This document shows, one piece after another, positions 1 through 10,000 of a stretch of 64,000 nt of DNA (position 1 is the first letter of the stretch; each line of letters begins with the position of its first letter). Origin of the DNA: Auanema rhodensis (lineage: Eukaryota > Nematoda > Chromadorea > Rhabditida > Rhabditidae); the NCBI GenBank assembly GCA_964057225.1, contig OZ059897.1, positions 20,584,001-20,648,000 on the forward strand, written 5' to 3'. The notes below the pieces were generated by a model. It did no database searches. It saw only the letters and a list, made by a program, of their open reading frames with translations, and was not told the origin of the DNA. The position numbers and the translations under genes were made by a program.

Positions 1-11
1 CATTTTGACAA

Positions 12-30
12 AAATTTTTTCGAAAAATTT
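12..30. repeat. AT-rich near-perfect palindrome centred on TTCGAA
   Basis: Bases 16-27 form a perfect 12-bp palindrome (five T, CG, five A). It is extended by AAA at 12-14 against TTT at 28-30, with one unpaired T at 15. It recurs in nearly every monomer. The main disruption is A23 to G in the CGG subtype (copies at 12286, 13690, 26676, 27378, 30185, 31940, 32642, 35098 and 40362). The facing T- and A-tracts should make the DNA bent or easily melted here. Any binding function is unknown. Confidence 0.75.
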
Positions 31-138
31 CAAAATAATTTAGCAAAAAGTAGATGTTTTTAGATTCCTTTTTTTAAGGCAAAGACGATGGACGATGTTA
101 TTCAACGAAAAAATTAATTCTTCAGGGTGAAAATCGAG

Positions 139-160
139 GATATAAGTGTGAACTTATATC
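139..160. repeat. Perfect 9-bp inverted repeat with 4-base loop
   Basis: GATATAAGT at 139-147 is the exact reverse complement of ACTTATATC at 152-160, leaving a 4-base loop, GTGA or GTAA. The common G/A polymorphism at monomer position 150 falls in this loop. The only arm changes I noticed are C160 to A in the copy at 1054 (base 1213) and A145 to T in the copies at 40362, 41415 and 41766. It could extrude as a small cruciform, fold in a transcript, or be a dimeric protein site; none of these is demonstrated. Confidence 0.8.
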
Positions 161-170
161 AGTTGATATC

Positions 171-237
171 TCGGTGCATTTTTAAGCTAGCGCAAATCTG
201 ATAACACAGATCGACGCAGCTTAAAAATCCGCATCGA
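171..237. repeat. Long imperfect hairpin of about 67 bases
   Basis: The layers pair as follows. 171-177 pairs with 231-237, with one G-T mismatch. CC at 229-230 is bulged. 178-188 pairs with 218-228 as 11 perfect base pairs (ATTTTTAAGCT against AGCTTAAAAAT). A189 is bulged. 190-192 pairs with 215-217. There is a 3-by-3 internal loop, then 196-200 pairs with 207-211 around the loop ATAACA. It recurs in every monomer. Several subtype changes fall in paired positions: G176A, C172T, T182C, G186T, C198A and G236T. I saw no compensating partner change, so conservation of the fold itself is not shown. It could be a cruciform or a structured satellite transcript. Confidence 0.7.
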
Positions 238-311
238 ATGCACTATACTACATTGAGAAACGCTTAATACAAAAATTAGTTATGATCGTTTGAAAAATGA
301 TGCATTAGTGT

Positions 312-339
312 ATGTTGAGTTTCCATGTACACTCAACAT
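312..339. repeat. Perfect 9-bp inverted repeat with 10-base loop
   Basis: ATGTTGAGT at 312-320 is the exact reverse complement of ACTCAACAT at 331-339, with the loop TTCCATGTAC between them. A competing 6-bp pairing exists: AGTGTA at 307-312 against TACACT at 328-333. The two folds exclude each other. Arm changes seen are T320A (many copies, terminal pair), G314A (copies at 11233, 12286 and 12637), T316C (48433, 48784, 52293, 53697 and 55101), A338C (703) and T339G (21762). None is compensated on the other arm. Confidence 0.75.
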
Positions 340-426
340 TGCTTCCAAAAACATTTTGACAAAAATTTTTTCGAAAAATTTCAAAATAATTTAGCAAAAA
401 GTAGATGTTTTTAGATTCCTTTTTTT
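321..426. other. Least variable part of the monomer, across the junction
   Basis: From monomer position 321 through the arbitrary junction to about position 75 of the next copy, common polymorphisms are almost absent. The exceptions are subtype-specific: A23G, A33G (CAGAAT) and C44T (TAGTAAA). Most variation lies instead at 75-120, 150-176, 243-265, 293 and 320. This segment includes the TTCGAA palindrome and the run of A- and T-tracts. Low variation could reflect a protein-binding or nucleosome-phasing constraint, or simply recent homogenisation. The judgement was made by eye across all copies. Confidence 0.55.
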
Positions 427-2808
427 AAGGCAAAGATGATGGACGATGTTATTCAACGAAAAAATTAATTCTTCAGGGTGAAAATCGAGGATATAAGTGT
501 GAACTTATATCAGTTGATATCTCGGTGCATTTTTAAGCTAGCGCAAATCTGATAACACAGATCGACGCAGCTTAAAAATCCGCATCGAATGCACTATACT
601 ACATAGAAGAACGCTTAATACAAAAATTAGTTATGATCGTTTGAAAAATGATGCATTAGTGTATGTTGAGTTTCCATGTACACTCAACATTGCTTCCAAA
701 AACATTTTGACAAAAATTTTTTCGAAAAATTTCAAAATAATTTAGCAAAAAGTAGATGTTTTTAGATTCCTTTTTTCAAGGCAAAGACGATGGACAATGT
801 TATTCAACGAAAAAATTATTTCTTCAGGGTGAAAATCGAGGATATAAGTGTGAACTTATATCAGTTGATATCTCGGTGCATTTTTAAGCTAGCGCAAATC
901 TGATAACACAGATCGACGCAGCTTAAAAATCCGCATCGAATGCACTATACTACATTGAGAAACGCTTAATACAAAAATTAGTTATGATCGTTTGAAAAAT
1001 GATGCATTAGTGTATGTTGAGTTTCCATGTACACTCAACCTTGCTTCCAAAAACATTTTGACAAAAATTTTTTCGAAAAATTTCAAAATAATTTAGCAAA
1101 AAGTAGATGTTTTTAGATTCCTTTTTTCAAGGCAAAGACGATGGACAATGTTATTCAACGAAAAAATTATTTCTTCAGGGTGAAAATCGAGGATATAAGT
1201 GTGAACTTATATAAGTTGATATCTCGGTGCATTTTTAAGCTAGCGCAAATCTGATAACACAGATCGACGCAGCTTAAAAATCCGCATCGAATGCACTATA
1301 CTACATTGAGAAACGCTTAATACAAAAATTAGTTATGATCGTTTGAAAAATGATGCATTAGTGTATGTTGAGTTTCCATGTACACTCAACATTGCTTCCA
1401 AAAACATTTTGACAAAAATTTTTTCGAAAAATTTCAAAATAATTTAGCAAAAAGTAGATGTTTTTAGATTCCTTTTTTTAAGGCAAAGACGATGGACGAT
1501 GTTATTCAACGAAAAAATTAATTCTTCAGGGTGAAAATCGAGGATATAAGTGTGAACTTATATCAGTTGATATCTCGGTGCATTTTTAAGCTAGCGCAAA
1601 TCTGATAACACAGATCGACGCAGCTTAAAAATCCGCATCGAATGCACTATACTACATTGAGAAACGCTTAATACAAAAATTAGTTATGATCGTTTGAAAA
1701 ATGATGCATTAGTGTATGTTGAGTTTCCATGTACACTCAACATTGCTTCCAAAAACATTTTGACAAAAATTTTTTCGAAAAATTTCAAAATAATTTAGCA
1801 AAAAGTAGATGTTTTTAGATTCCTTTTTTCGAGGCAAAGACGATGGACAATGTTATTTAACGAAAAAATTAAATCTTCAGGGTGAAAATCGAGGATATAA
1901 GTGTAAACTTATATCAGTTGATATCTCGGTGCATTTTTAAGCTAGCGCAAATCTGATAACACAGATCGACGCAGCTTAAAAATCCGCATCGAATGCACTA
2001 TACTACATTGAGAAACGCTTAATACAAAAATTAGTTATGATCGTTTGAAAAATGATGCATTAGTGTATGTTGAGTTTCCATGTACACTCAACATTGCTTC
2101 CAAAAACATTTTGACAAAAATTTTTTCGAAAAATTTCAAAATAATTTAGCAAAAAGTAGATGTTTTTAGATTCCTTTTTTCAAGGCAAAGACGATGGACA
2201 ATGTTATTCAACGAAAAAATTAATTCTTCAGGGTGAAAATCGAGGATATAAGTGTAAACTTATATCAGTTGATATCTCGGTGCATTTTTAAGCTAGCGCA
2301 AATCTGATAACACAGATCGACGCAGCTTAAAAATCCGCATCGAATGCACTATACTACATTGAGAAACGCTTAATACAAAAATTAGGTATGATCGTTTGAA
2401 AAATGATGCATTAGTGTATGTTGAGTTTCCATGTACACTCAACATTGCTTCCAAAAACATTTTGACAAAAATTTTTTCGAAAAATTTCAAAATAATTTAG
2501 CAAAAAGTAGATGTTTTTAGATTCCTTTTTTCAAGGCAAAGACGATGGACAATGTTATTTAACGAAAAAATTAATTCTTTAGGGTGAAAATCGAGGATAT
2601 AAGTGTAAACTTATATCAGTTGATATCTCGGTGCATTTTTAAGCTAGCGCAAATCTGATAACACAGATCGACGCAGCTTAAAAATCCGCATCGAATGCAC
2701 TATACGACATTGAGAAACGCTTAATACAAAAATTAGTTATGATCGTTTGAAAAATGATGCATTAGTGTATGTTGAGATTCCATGTACACTCAACATTGCT
2801 TCCAAAAA

Positions 2809-3861
2809 CATTTTGACAAAAATTTTTTCGAAAAATTTCAAAATAATTTAGCAAAAAGTAGATGTTTTTAGATTCCTTTTTTCAAGGCAAAGACGATGGA
2901 CAATGTTATTTAACGAAAAAATTAAGTCTTCAGGGTGAAAATCGAGGATATAAGTGTAAACTTATATCAGTTGATATCTCGGTACATTTTTAAGCTAGCG
3001 CAAATCTGATAACACAGATCGACGCAGCTTAAAAATCCGCATCGAATGCACTATACTACATGGAAGAACGCTTAATACAAAAATTAGTTATGATCGTTTG
3101 AAAAATGATGCATTAGTGTATGTTGAGTTTCCATGTACACTCAACATTGCTTCCAAAAACATTTTGACAAAAATTTTTTCGAAAAATTTCAAAATAATTT
3201 AGCAAAAAGTAGATGTTTTTAGATTCCTTTTTTCAAGGCAAAGACGATGGACAATGTTATTCAACGAAAAAATTAAGTCTTCAGGGTGAAAATCGAGGAT
3301 ATAAGTGTAAACTTATATCAGTTGATATCTCGGTACATTTTTAAGCTAGCGCAAATCTGATAACACAGATCGACGCAGCTTAAAAATCCGCATCGAATGC
3401 ACTATACTACATGGAAGAACGCTTAATACAAAAATTAGTTATGATCGTTTGAAAAATGATGCATTAGTGTATGTTGAGTTTTCATGTACACTCAACATTG
3501 CTTCCAAAAACATTTTGACAAAAATTTTTTCGAAAAATTTCAAAATAATTTAGCAAAAAGTAGATGTTTTTAGATTCCCTTTTTCAAGGCAAAGACGATG
3601 GACAATGTTATTCAACGAAAAAATTAAGTCTTCAGGGTGAAAATCGAGGATATAAGTGTAAACTTATATCAGTTGATATCTCGGTACATTTTTAAGCTAG
3701 CGCAAATCTGATAACACAGATCGACGCAGCTTAAAAATCCGCATCGAATGCACTATACTACATGGAAGAACGCTTAATACAAAAATTAGTTATGATCGTT
3801 TGAAAAATGATGCATTAGTGTATGTTGAGTTTCCATGTACACTCAACATCGCTTCCAAAAA
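2809..3861 (+). repeat. Trimer of a private subtype (TAAGTC)
   Basis: Three consecutive monomers (starts 2809, 3160 and 3511) share T118G, reading TAAGTCTTC, together with A150, A176 and the TACATGGAAG form at 248-258. I did not see T118G elsewhere in the window. The simplest reading is a local triplication of one monomer. The three differ slightly: TTTAACG in the first against TTCAACG in the others, and TTTTCATG near 3480 in the second. Confidence 0.8.
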
Positions 3862-6800
3862 CATTTTGACAAAAATTTTTTCGAAAAATTTCAAAATAAT
3901 TTAGCAAAAAGTAGATGTTTTTAGATTCCTTTTTTCAAGGCAAAGACGATGGACAATGTTATTTAACGAAAAAATTAATTCTTCAGGGTGAAAATCGAGG
4001 ATATAAGTGTGAACTTATATCAGTTGATATCTCGGTGCATTTTTAAGCTAGCGCAAATCTGATAACAATGATCGACGCAGCTTAAAAATCCGCATCGAAT
4101 GCACTATACTACATAGAAGAACGCTTAATACGAAAATTAGTTATGATCGTTTGAAAAATGATGCATTAGTGTATGTTGAGTTTCCATGTACACTCAACAT
4201 TGCTTCCAAAAACATTTTGACAAAAATTTTTTCGAAAAATTTCAGAATAATTTAGCAAAAAGTAGATGTTTTTAGATTCCTTTTTTCAAGGCAAAGACGA
4301 TGGACAATGTTATTCAACGAAAAAATTATTTCTTCAGGGTGAAAATCGAGGATATAAGTGTGAACTTATATCAGTTGATATCTCGGTGCATTTTTAAGCT
4401 AGCGCAAATCTGATAACACAGATCGACGCAGCTTAAAAATCCGCATCGAATGCACTATACTACATTGAGAAACGCTTAATACAAAAATTAGTTATGATCG
4501 TTTGAAAAATGATGCATTAGTGTATGTTGAGTTTCCATGTACACTCAACATTGCTTCCAAAAACATTTTGACAAAAATTTTTTCGAAAAATTTCAAAATA
4601 ATTTAGCAAAAAGTAGATGTTTTTAGATTCCTTCTTTCAAGGCAAAGACGATGGACAATGTTATTTAACGAAAAAATTAATTCTTTAGGGTGAAAATCGA
4701 GGATATAAGTGTAAACTTATATCAGTTGATATCTCGGTGCATTTTTAAGCTAGCGCAAATCTGATAACACAGATCGACGCAGCTTAAAAATCCGCATCGA
4801 ATGCACTATACGACATTGAGAAACGCTTAATACAAAAATTAGTTATGATCGTTTGAAAAATGATGCATTAGTGTATGTTGAGATTCCATGTACACTCAAC
4901 ATTGCTTCCAAAAACATTTTGACAAAAATTTTTTCGAAAAATTTCAAAATAATTTAGCAAAAAGTAGATGTTTTTAGATTCCTTTTTTCAAGGCAAAGAC
5001 GATGGACAATGTTATTCAACGAAAAAATTAATTCTTCAGGGTGAAAATCGAGGATATAAGTGTGAACTTATATCAGTTGATATCTCGGTACATTTTTAAG
5101 CTAGCGCAAATCTGATAACACAGATCGACGCAGCTTAAAAATCCGCATCGAATGCACTATACTACATGGAAGAACGCTAAATACAAAAATTAGTTATGAT
5201 CGTTTGGAAAATGATGCATTAGTGTATGTTGAGTTTCCATGTACACTCAACATTGCTTCCAAAAACATTTTGACAAAAATTTTTTCGAAAAATTTCAAAA
5301 TAATTTAGCAAAAAGTAGATGTTTTTAGATTCCTTTTTTCAAGGCAAAGACGATGGACAATGTTATTCAACGAAAAAATTAATTCTTCAGGGTGAAAATC
5401 GAGGATATAAGTGTGAACTTATATCAGTTGATATCTCGGTACATTTTTAAGCTAGCGCAAATCTGATAACACAGATCGACGCAGCTTAAAAATCCGCATC
5501 GAATGCACTATACTACATGGAAGAACGCTCAATACAAAAATTAGTTATGATCGTTTGGAAAATGATGCATTAGTGTATGTTGAGTTTCCATGTACACTCA
5601 ACATTGCTTCCAAAAACATTTTGACAAAAATTTTTTCGAAAAATTTCAAAATAATTTAGCAAAAAGTAGATGTTTTTAGATTCCTTTTTTCAAGGCAAAG
5701 ACGATGGACAATGTTATTTAAGGAAAAAATTAATTCTTCAGGGTGAAAATCGAGGATATAAGTGTGAACTTATATCAGTTGATATCTCGGTGCATTTTTA
5801 AGCTAGCGCAAATCTGATAACACAGATCGACGCAGCTTAAAAATCCGCATCGAATGCACTATACTACATAGAAGAACGCTTAATACAAAAATTAGTTATG
5901 ATCGTTTGAAAAATGATGCATTAGTGTATGTTGAGTTTCCATGTACACTCAACATTGCTTCCAAAAACATTTTGACAAAAATTTTTTCGAAAAATTTCAA
6001 AATAATTTAGCAAAAAGTAGATGTTTTTAGATTCCTTTTTTCAAGGCAAAGACGATGGACAATGTTATTCAACGAAAAAATTATTTCTTCAGGGTGAAAA
6101 TCGAGGATATAAGTGTGAACTTATATCAGTTGATATCTCGGTGCATTTTTAAGCTAGCGCAAATCTGATAACACAGATCGACGCAGCTTAAAAATCCGCA
6201 TCGAATGCACTATACTACATTGAGAAACGCTCAATACAAAAATTAGTTATGATCGTTTGAAAAATGATGCATTAGTGTATGTTGAGTTTCCATGTACACT
6301 CAACATTGCTTCCAAAAACATTTTGACAAAAATTTTTTCGAAAAATTTCAAAATAATTTAGCAAAAAGTAGATGTTTTTAGATTCCTTTTTTCAAGGCAA
6401 AGACGATGGACAATGTTATTTAACGAAAAAATTAATTCTTCAGGGTGAAAATCGAGGATATAAGTGTAAACTTATATCAGTTGATATCTCGGTACATTTT
6501 TAAGCTAGCGCAAATCTGATAACACAGATCGACGCAGCTTAAAAATCCGCATCGAATGCACTATACTACATGGAAGAACGCTTAATACAAAAATTAGTTA
6601 TGATCGTTTGAAAAATGATGCATTAGTGTATGTTGAGATTCCATGTACACTCAACATTGCTTCCAAAAACATTTTGACAAAAATTTTTTCGAAAAATTTC
6701 AAAATAATTTAGCAAAAAGTAGATGTTTTTAGATTCCTTTTTTCAAGGCAAAGACGATGGACAATGTTATTCAACGAAAAAATTAATTCTTCAGGGTGAA

Positions 6801-7020
6801 AATCGAGGATATAAGTGTGAACTTATATCAGTTGATATCTCGGTACATTTTTAAGCTAGCGCAAATCTGATAACACAGATCGACGCAGCTTAAAAATCCG
6901 CATCGAATGCACTATACTACATGGAAGAACGCTAAATACAAAAATTAGTTATGATCGTTTGGAAAATGATGCATTAGTGTATGTTGAGTTTCCATGTACA
7001 CTCAACATTGCTTCCAAAAA
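3862..7020 (+). repeat. Monomers 12-20, mixed subtypes
   Basis: There are nine copies of 351 bp. The copy at 3862 has a private change inside the inner stem of the long hairpin (ACAATGATCG for ACACAGATCG, near 4068) and a private CGAAAA near 4131. The copy at 4213 has CAGAAT. Copies at 4915 and 6670 share CGCTAAAT; those at 5266 and 5968 share CGCTCAAT. TTTAAGG (C106G) first appears in the copy at 5617. Partial block similarity to 7021-11934 suggests this stretch helped seed that duplication. Confidence 0.75.
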
Positions 7021-10000
7021 CATTTTGACAAAAATTTTTTCGAAAAATTTCAAAATAATTTAGCAAAAAGTAGATGTTTTTAGATTCCTTTTTTCAAGGC
7101 AAAGACGATGGACAATGTTATTTAAGGAAAAAATTAATTCTTCAGGGTGAAAATCGAGGATATAAGTGTGAACTTATATCAGTTGATATCTCGGTGCATT
7201 TTTAAGCTAGCGCAAATCTGATAACACAGATCGACGCAGCTTAAAAATCCGCATCGAATGCACTATACGACATTGAGAAACGCTTAATACAAAAATTAGT
7301 TATGATCGTTTGAAAAATGATGCATTAGTGTATGTTGAGATTCCATGTACACTCAACATTGCTTCCAAAAACATTTTGACAAAAATTTTTTCGAAAAATT
7401 TCAAAATAATTTAGCAAAAAGTAGATGTTTTTAGATTCCTTTTTTCAAGGCAAAGACGATGGACAATGTTATTCAACGAAAAAATTAATTCTTCAGGGTG
7501 AAAATCGAGGATATAAGTGTGAACTTATATCAGTTGATATCTCGGTACATTTTTAAGCTAGCGCAAATCTGATAACACAGATCGACGCAGCTTAAAAATC
7601 CGCATCGAATGCACTATACTACATGGAAGAACGCTCAATACAAAAATTAGTTATGATCGTTTGGAAAATGATGCATTAGTGTATGTTGAGTTTCCATGTA
7701 CACTCAACATTGCTTCCAAAAACATTTTGACAAAAATTTTTTCGAAAAATTTCAAAATAATTTAGCAAAAAGTAGATGTTTTTAGATTCCTTTTTTCAAG
7801 GCAAAGACGATGGACAATGTTATTTAAGGAAAAAATTAATTCTTCAGGGTGAAAATCGAGGATATAAGTGTGAACTTATATCAGTTGATATCTCGGTGCA
7901 TTTTTAAGCTAGCGCAAATCTGATAACACAGATCGACGCAGCTTAAAAATCCGCATCGAATGCACTATACTACATAGAAGAACGCTTAATACAAAAATTA
8001 GTTATGATCGTTTGAAAAATGATGCATTAGTGTATGTTGAGTTTCCATGTACACTCAACATTGCTTCCAAAAACATTTTGACAAAAATTTTTTCGAAAAA
8101 TTTCAAAATAATTTAGCAAAAAGTAGATGTTTTTAGATTCCTTTTTTCAAGGCAAAGACGATGGACAATGTTATTCAACGAAAAAATTATTTCTTCAGGG
8201 TGAAAATCGAGGATATAAGTGTGAACTTATATCAGTTGATATCTCGGTGCATTTTTAAGCTAGCGCAAATCTGATAACACAGATCGACGCAGCTTAAAAA
8301 TCCGCATCGAATGCACTATACTACATTGAGAAACGCTCAATACAAAAATTAGTTATGATCGTTTGAAAAATGATGCATTAGTGTATGTTGAGTTTCCATG
8401 TACACTCAACATTGCTTCCAAAAACATTTTGACAAAAATTTTTTCGAAAAATTTCAAAATAATTTAGCAAAAAGTAGATGTTTTTAGATTCCTTTTTTCA
8501 AGGCAAAGACGATGGACAATGTTATTTAACGAAAAAATTAATTCTTCAGGGTGAAAATCGAGGATATAAGTGTAAACTTATATCAGTTGATATCTCGGTA
8601 CATTTTTAAGCTAGCGCAAATCTGATAACACAGATCGACGCAGCTTAAAAATCCGCATCGAATGCACTATACTACATGGAAGAACGCTTAATACAAAAAT
8701 TAGTTATGATCGTTTGGAAAATGATGCATTAGTGTATGTTGAGTTTCCATGTACACTCAACATTGCTTCCAAAAACATTTTGACAAAAATTTTTTCGAAA
8801 AATTTCAAAATAATTTAGCAAAAAGTAGATGTTTTTAGATTCCTTTTTTCAAGGCAAAGACGATGGACAATGTTATTTAAGGAAAAAATTAATTCTTCAG
8901 GGTGAAAATCGAGGATATAAGTGTGAACTTATATCAGTTGATATCTCGGTGCATTTTTAAGCTAGCGCAAATCTGATAACACAGATCGACGCAGCTTAAA
9001 AATCCGCATCGAATGCACTATACTACATAGAAGAACGCTTAATACAAAAATTAGTTATGATCGTTTGAAAAATGATGCATTAGTGTATGTTGAGTTTCCA
9101 TGTACACTCAACATTGCTTCCAAAAACATTTTGACAAAAATTTTTTCGAAAAATTTCAAAATAATTTAGCAAAAAGTAGATGTTTTTAGATTCCTTTTTT
9201 CAAGGCAAAGACGATGGACAATGTTATTCAACGAAAAAATTAATTCTTCAGGGTGAAAATCGAGGATATAAGTGTGAACTTATATCAGTTGATATCTCGG
9301 TGCATTTTTAAGCTAGCGCAAATCTGATAACACAGATCGACGCAGCTTAAAAATCCGCATCGAATGCACTATACTACATTGAGAAACGCTCAATACAAAA
9401 ATTAGTTATGATCGTTTGAAAAATGATGCATTAGTGTATGTTGAGTTTCCATGTACACTCAACATTGCTTCCAAAAACATTTTGACAAAAATTTTTTCGA
9501 AAAATTTCAAAATAATTTAGCAAAAAGTAGATGTTTTTAGATTCCTTTTTTCAAGGCAAAGACGATGGACAATGTTATTTAACGAAAAAATTAATTCTTC
9601 AGGGTGAAAATCGAGGATATAAGTGTGAACTTATATCAGTTGATATCTCGGTGCATTTTTAAGCTAGCGCAAATCTGATAACACAGATCGACGCAGCTTA
9701 AAAATCCGCATCGAATGCACTATACGACATTGAGAAACGCTTAATACAAAAATTAGTTATGATCGTTTGAAAAATGATGCATTAGTGTATGTTGAGATTC
9801 CATGTACACTCAACATTGCTTCCAAAAACATTTTGACAAAAATTTTTTCGAAAAATTTCAAAATAATTTAGCAAAAAGTAGATGTTTTTAGATTCCTTTT
9901 TTCAAGGCAAAGACGATGGACAATGTTATTCAACGAAAAAATTAATTCTTCAGGGTGAAAATCGAGGATATAAGTGTGAACTTATATCAGTTGATATCTC

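Larger units (their letters stand above)
1..351 (+). repeat. Reference satellite monomer (copy 1)
   Basis: This copy is used as the coordinate frame for all others; the phase is arbitrary. It has 52 C and 58 G in 351 bases. Landmarks are TTCGAA at 19-24, GATATC at 165-170, GCTAGC at 186-191 and ATGCAT at 300-305, each once per monomer. The commonest polymorphic monomer positions are 75, 94, 103, 106, 117, 118, 120, 123, 150, 172, 176, 205, 243, 249, 254, 257, 258, 265, 293 and 320. This copy carries the rarer states T75 (TTAAGG) and G94 (GACGATG), where most later copies have C75 and A94. All three forward and three reverse frames contain stops. No half-length internal repeat was seen. Confidence 0.95.
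1..2808 (+). repeat. Monomers 1-8, mixed subtypes
   Basis: There are eight copies with no clear block order. The copies at 1, 352 and 1405 carry TTAAGG with GACGATG. That pairing returns only near 49.8 kb and beyond, where it comes with CAGAAT and extra T changes at 117-120. The copies at 703 and 1054 share A117T (TATTTCTTC). The copy at 1756 is private (TCGAGG, TAAATCTTC). The copy at 2107 has a private T to G at 2386. The copy at 2458 carries G249 and A320. Private changes make this one of the less recently homogenised stretches. No gene is present. Confidence 0.8.

Noticed and set aside
94-110. CENP-B box on the minus strand (TTTCGTTGAATAACATC)
   Set aside because: It matches the TTCG half and the central A of the canonical NTTCGNNNNANNCGGGN, but has ACAT where CGGG is required, so the essential right half is absent.
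141-147. TATA-like promoter TATAAGT in each monomer
   Set aside because: It is part of the 9-bp dyad in AT-rich DNA, with no downstream gene or supporting element; a six-base AT match carries no weight here.
198-260. Hammerhead ribozyme core, as in some satellite DNAs
   Set aside because: CTGATAA at 198-204 followed by GAAA at 257-260 is suggestive, but the core needs CTGANGA; the essential G is A here, and no stem II/III arrangement fits.
1-351. Monomer as a fused pair of related 175-bp halves
   Set aside because: Short strings such as ACAAAAATT recur at 8 and 269, but the spacing is 261 bp, not about 175, and the surrounding sequence does not align.
2293-2490. 65-codon minus-strand open frame as a gene
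   Set aside because: It lies wholly in satellite sequence, is opened by a single private substitution at 2386, is closed in all other copies I examined, and its translation has no recognisable domain.
2458-2808. Plant-type telomere motif TTTAGGG in the TTTAGGG subtype
   Set aside because: It is a single heptamer created by C123T in some monomers, never tandem, so it is a chance match.
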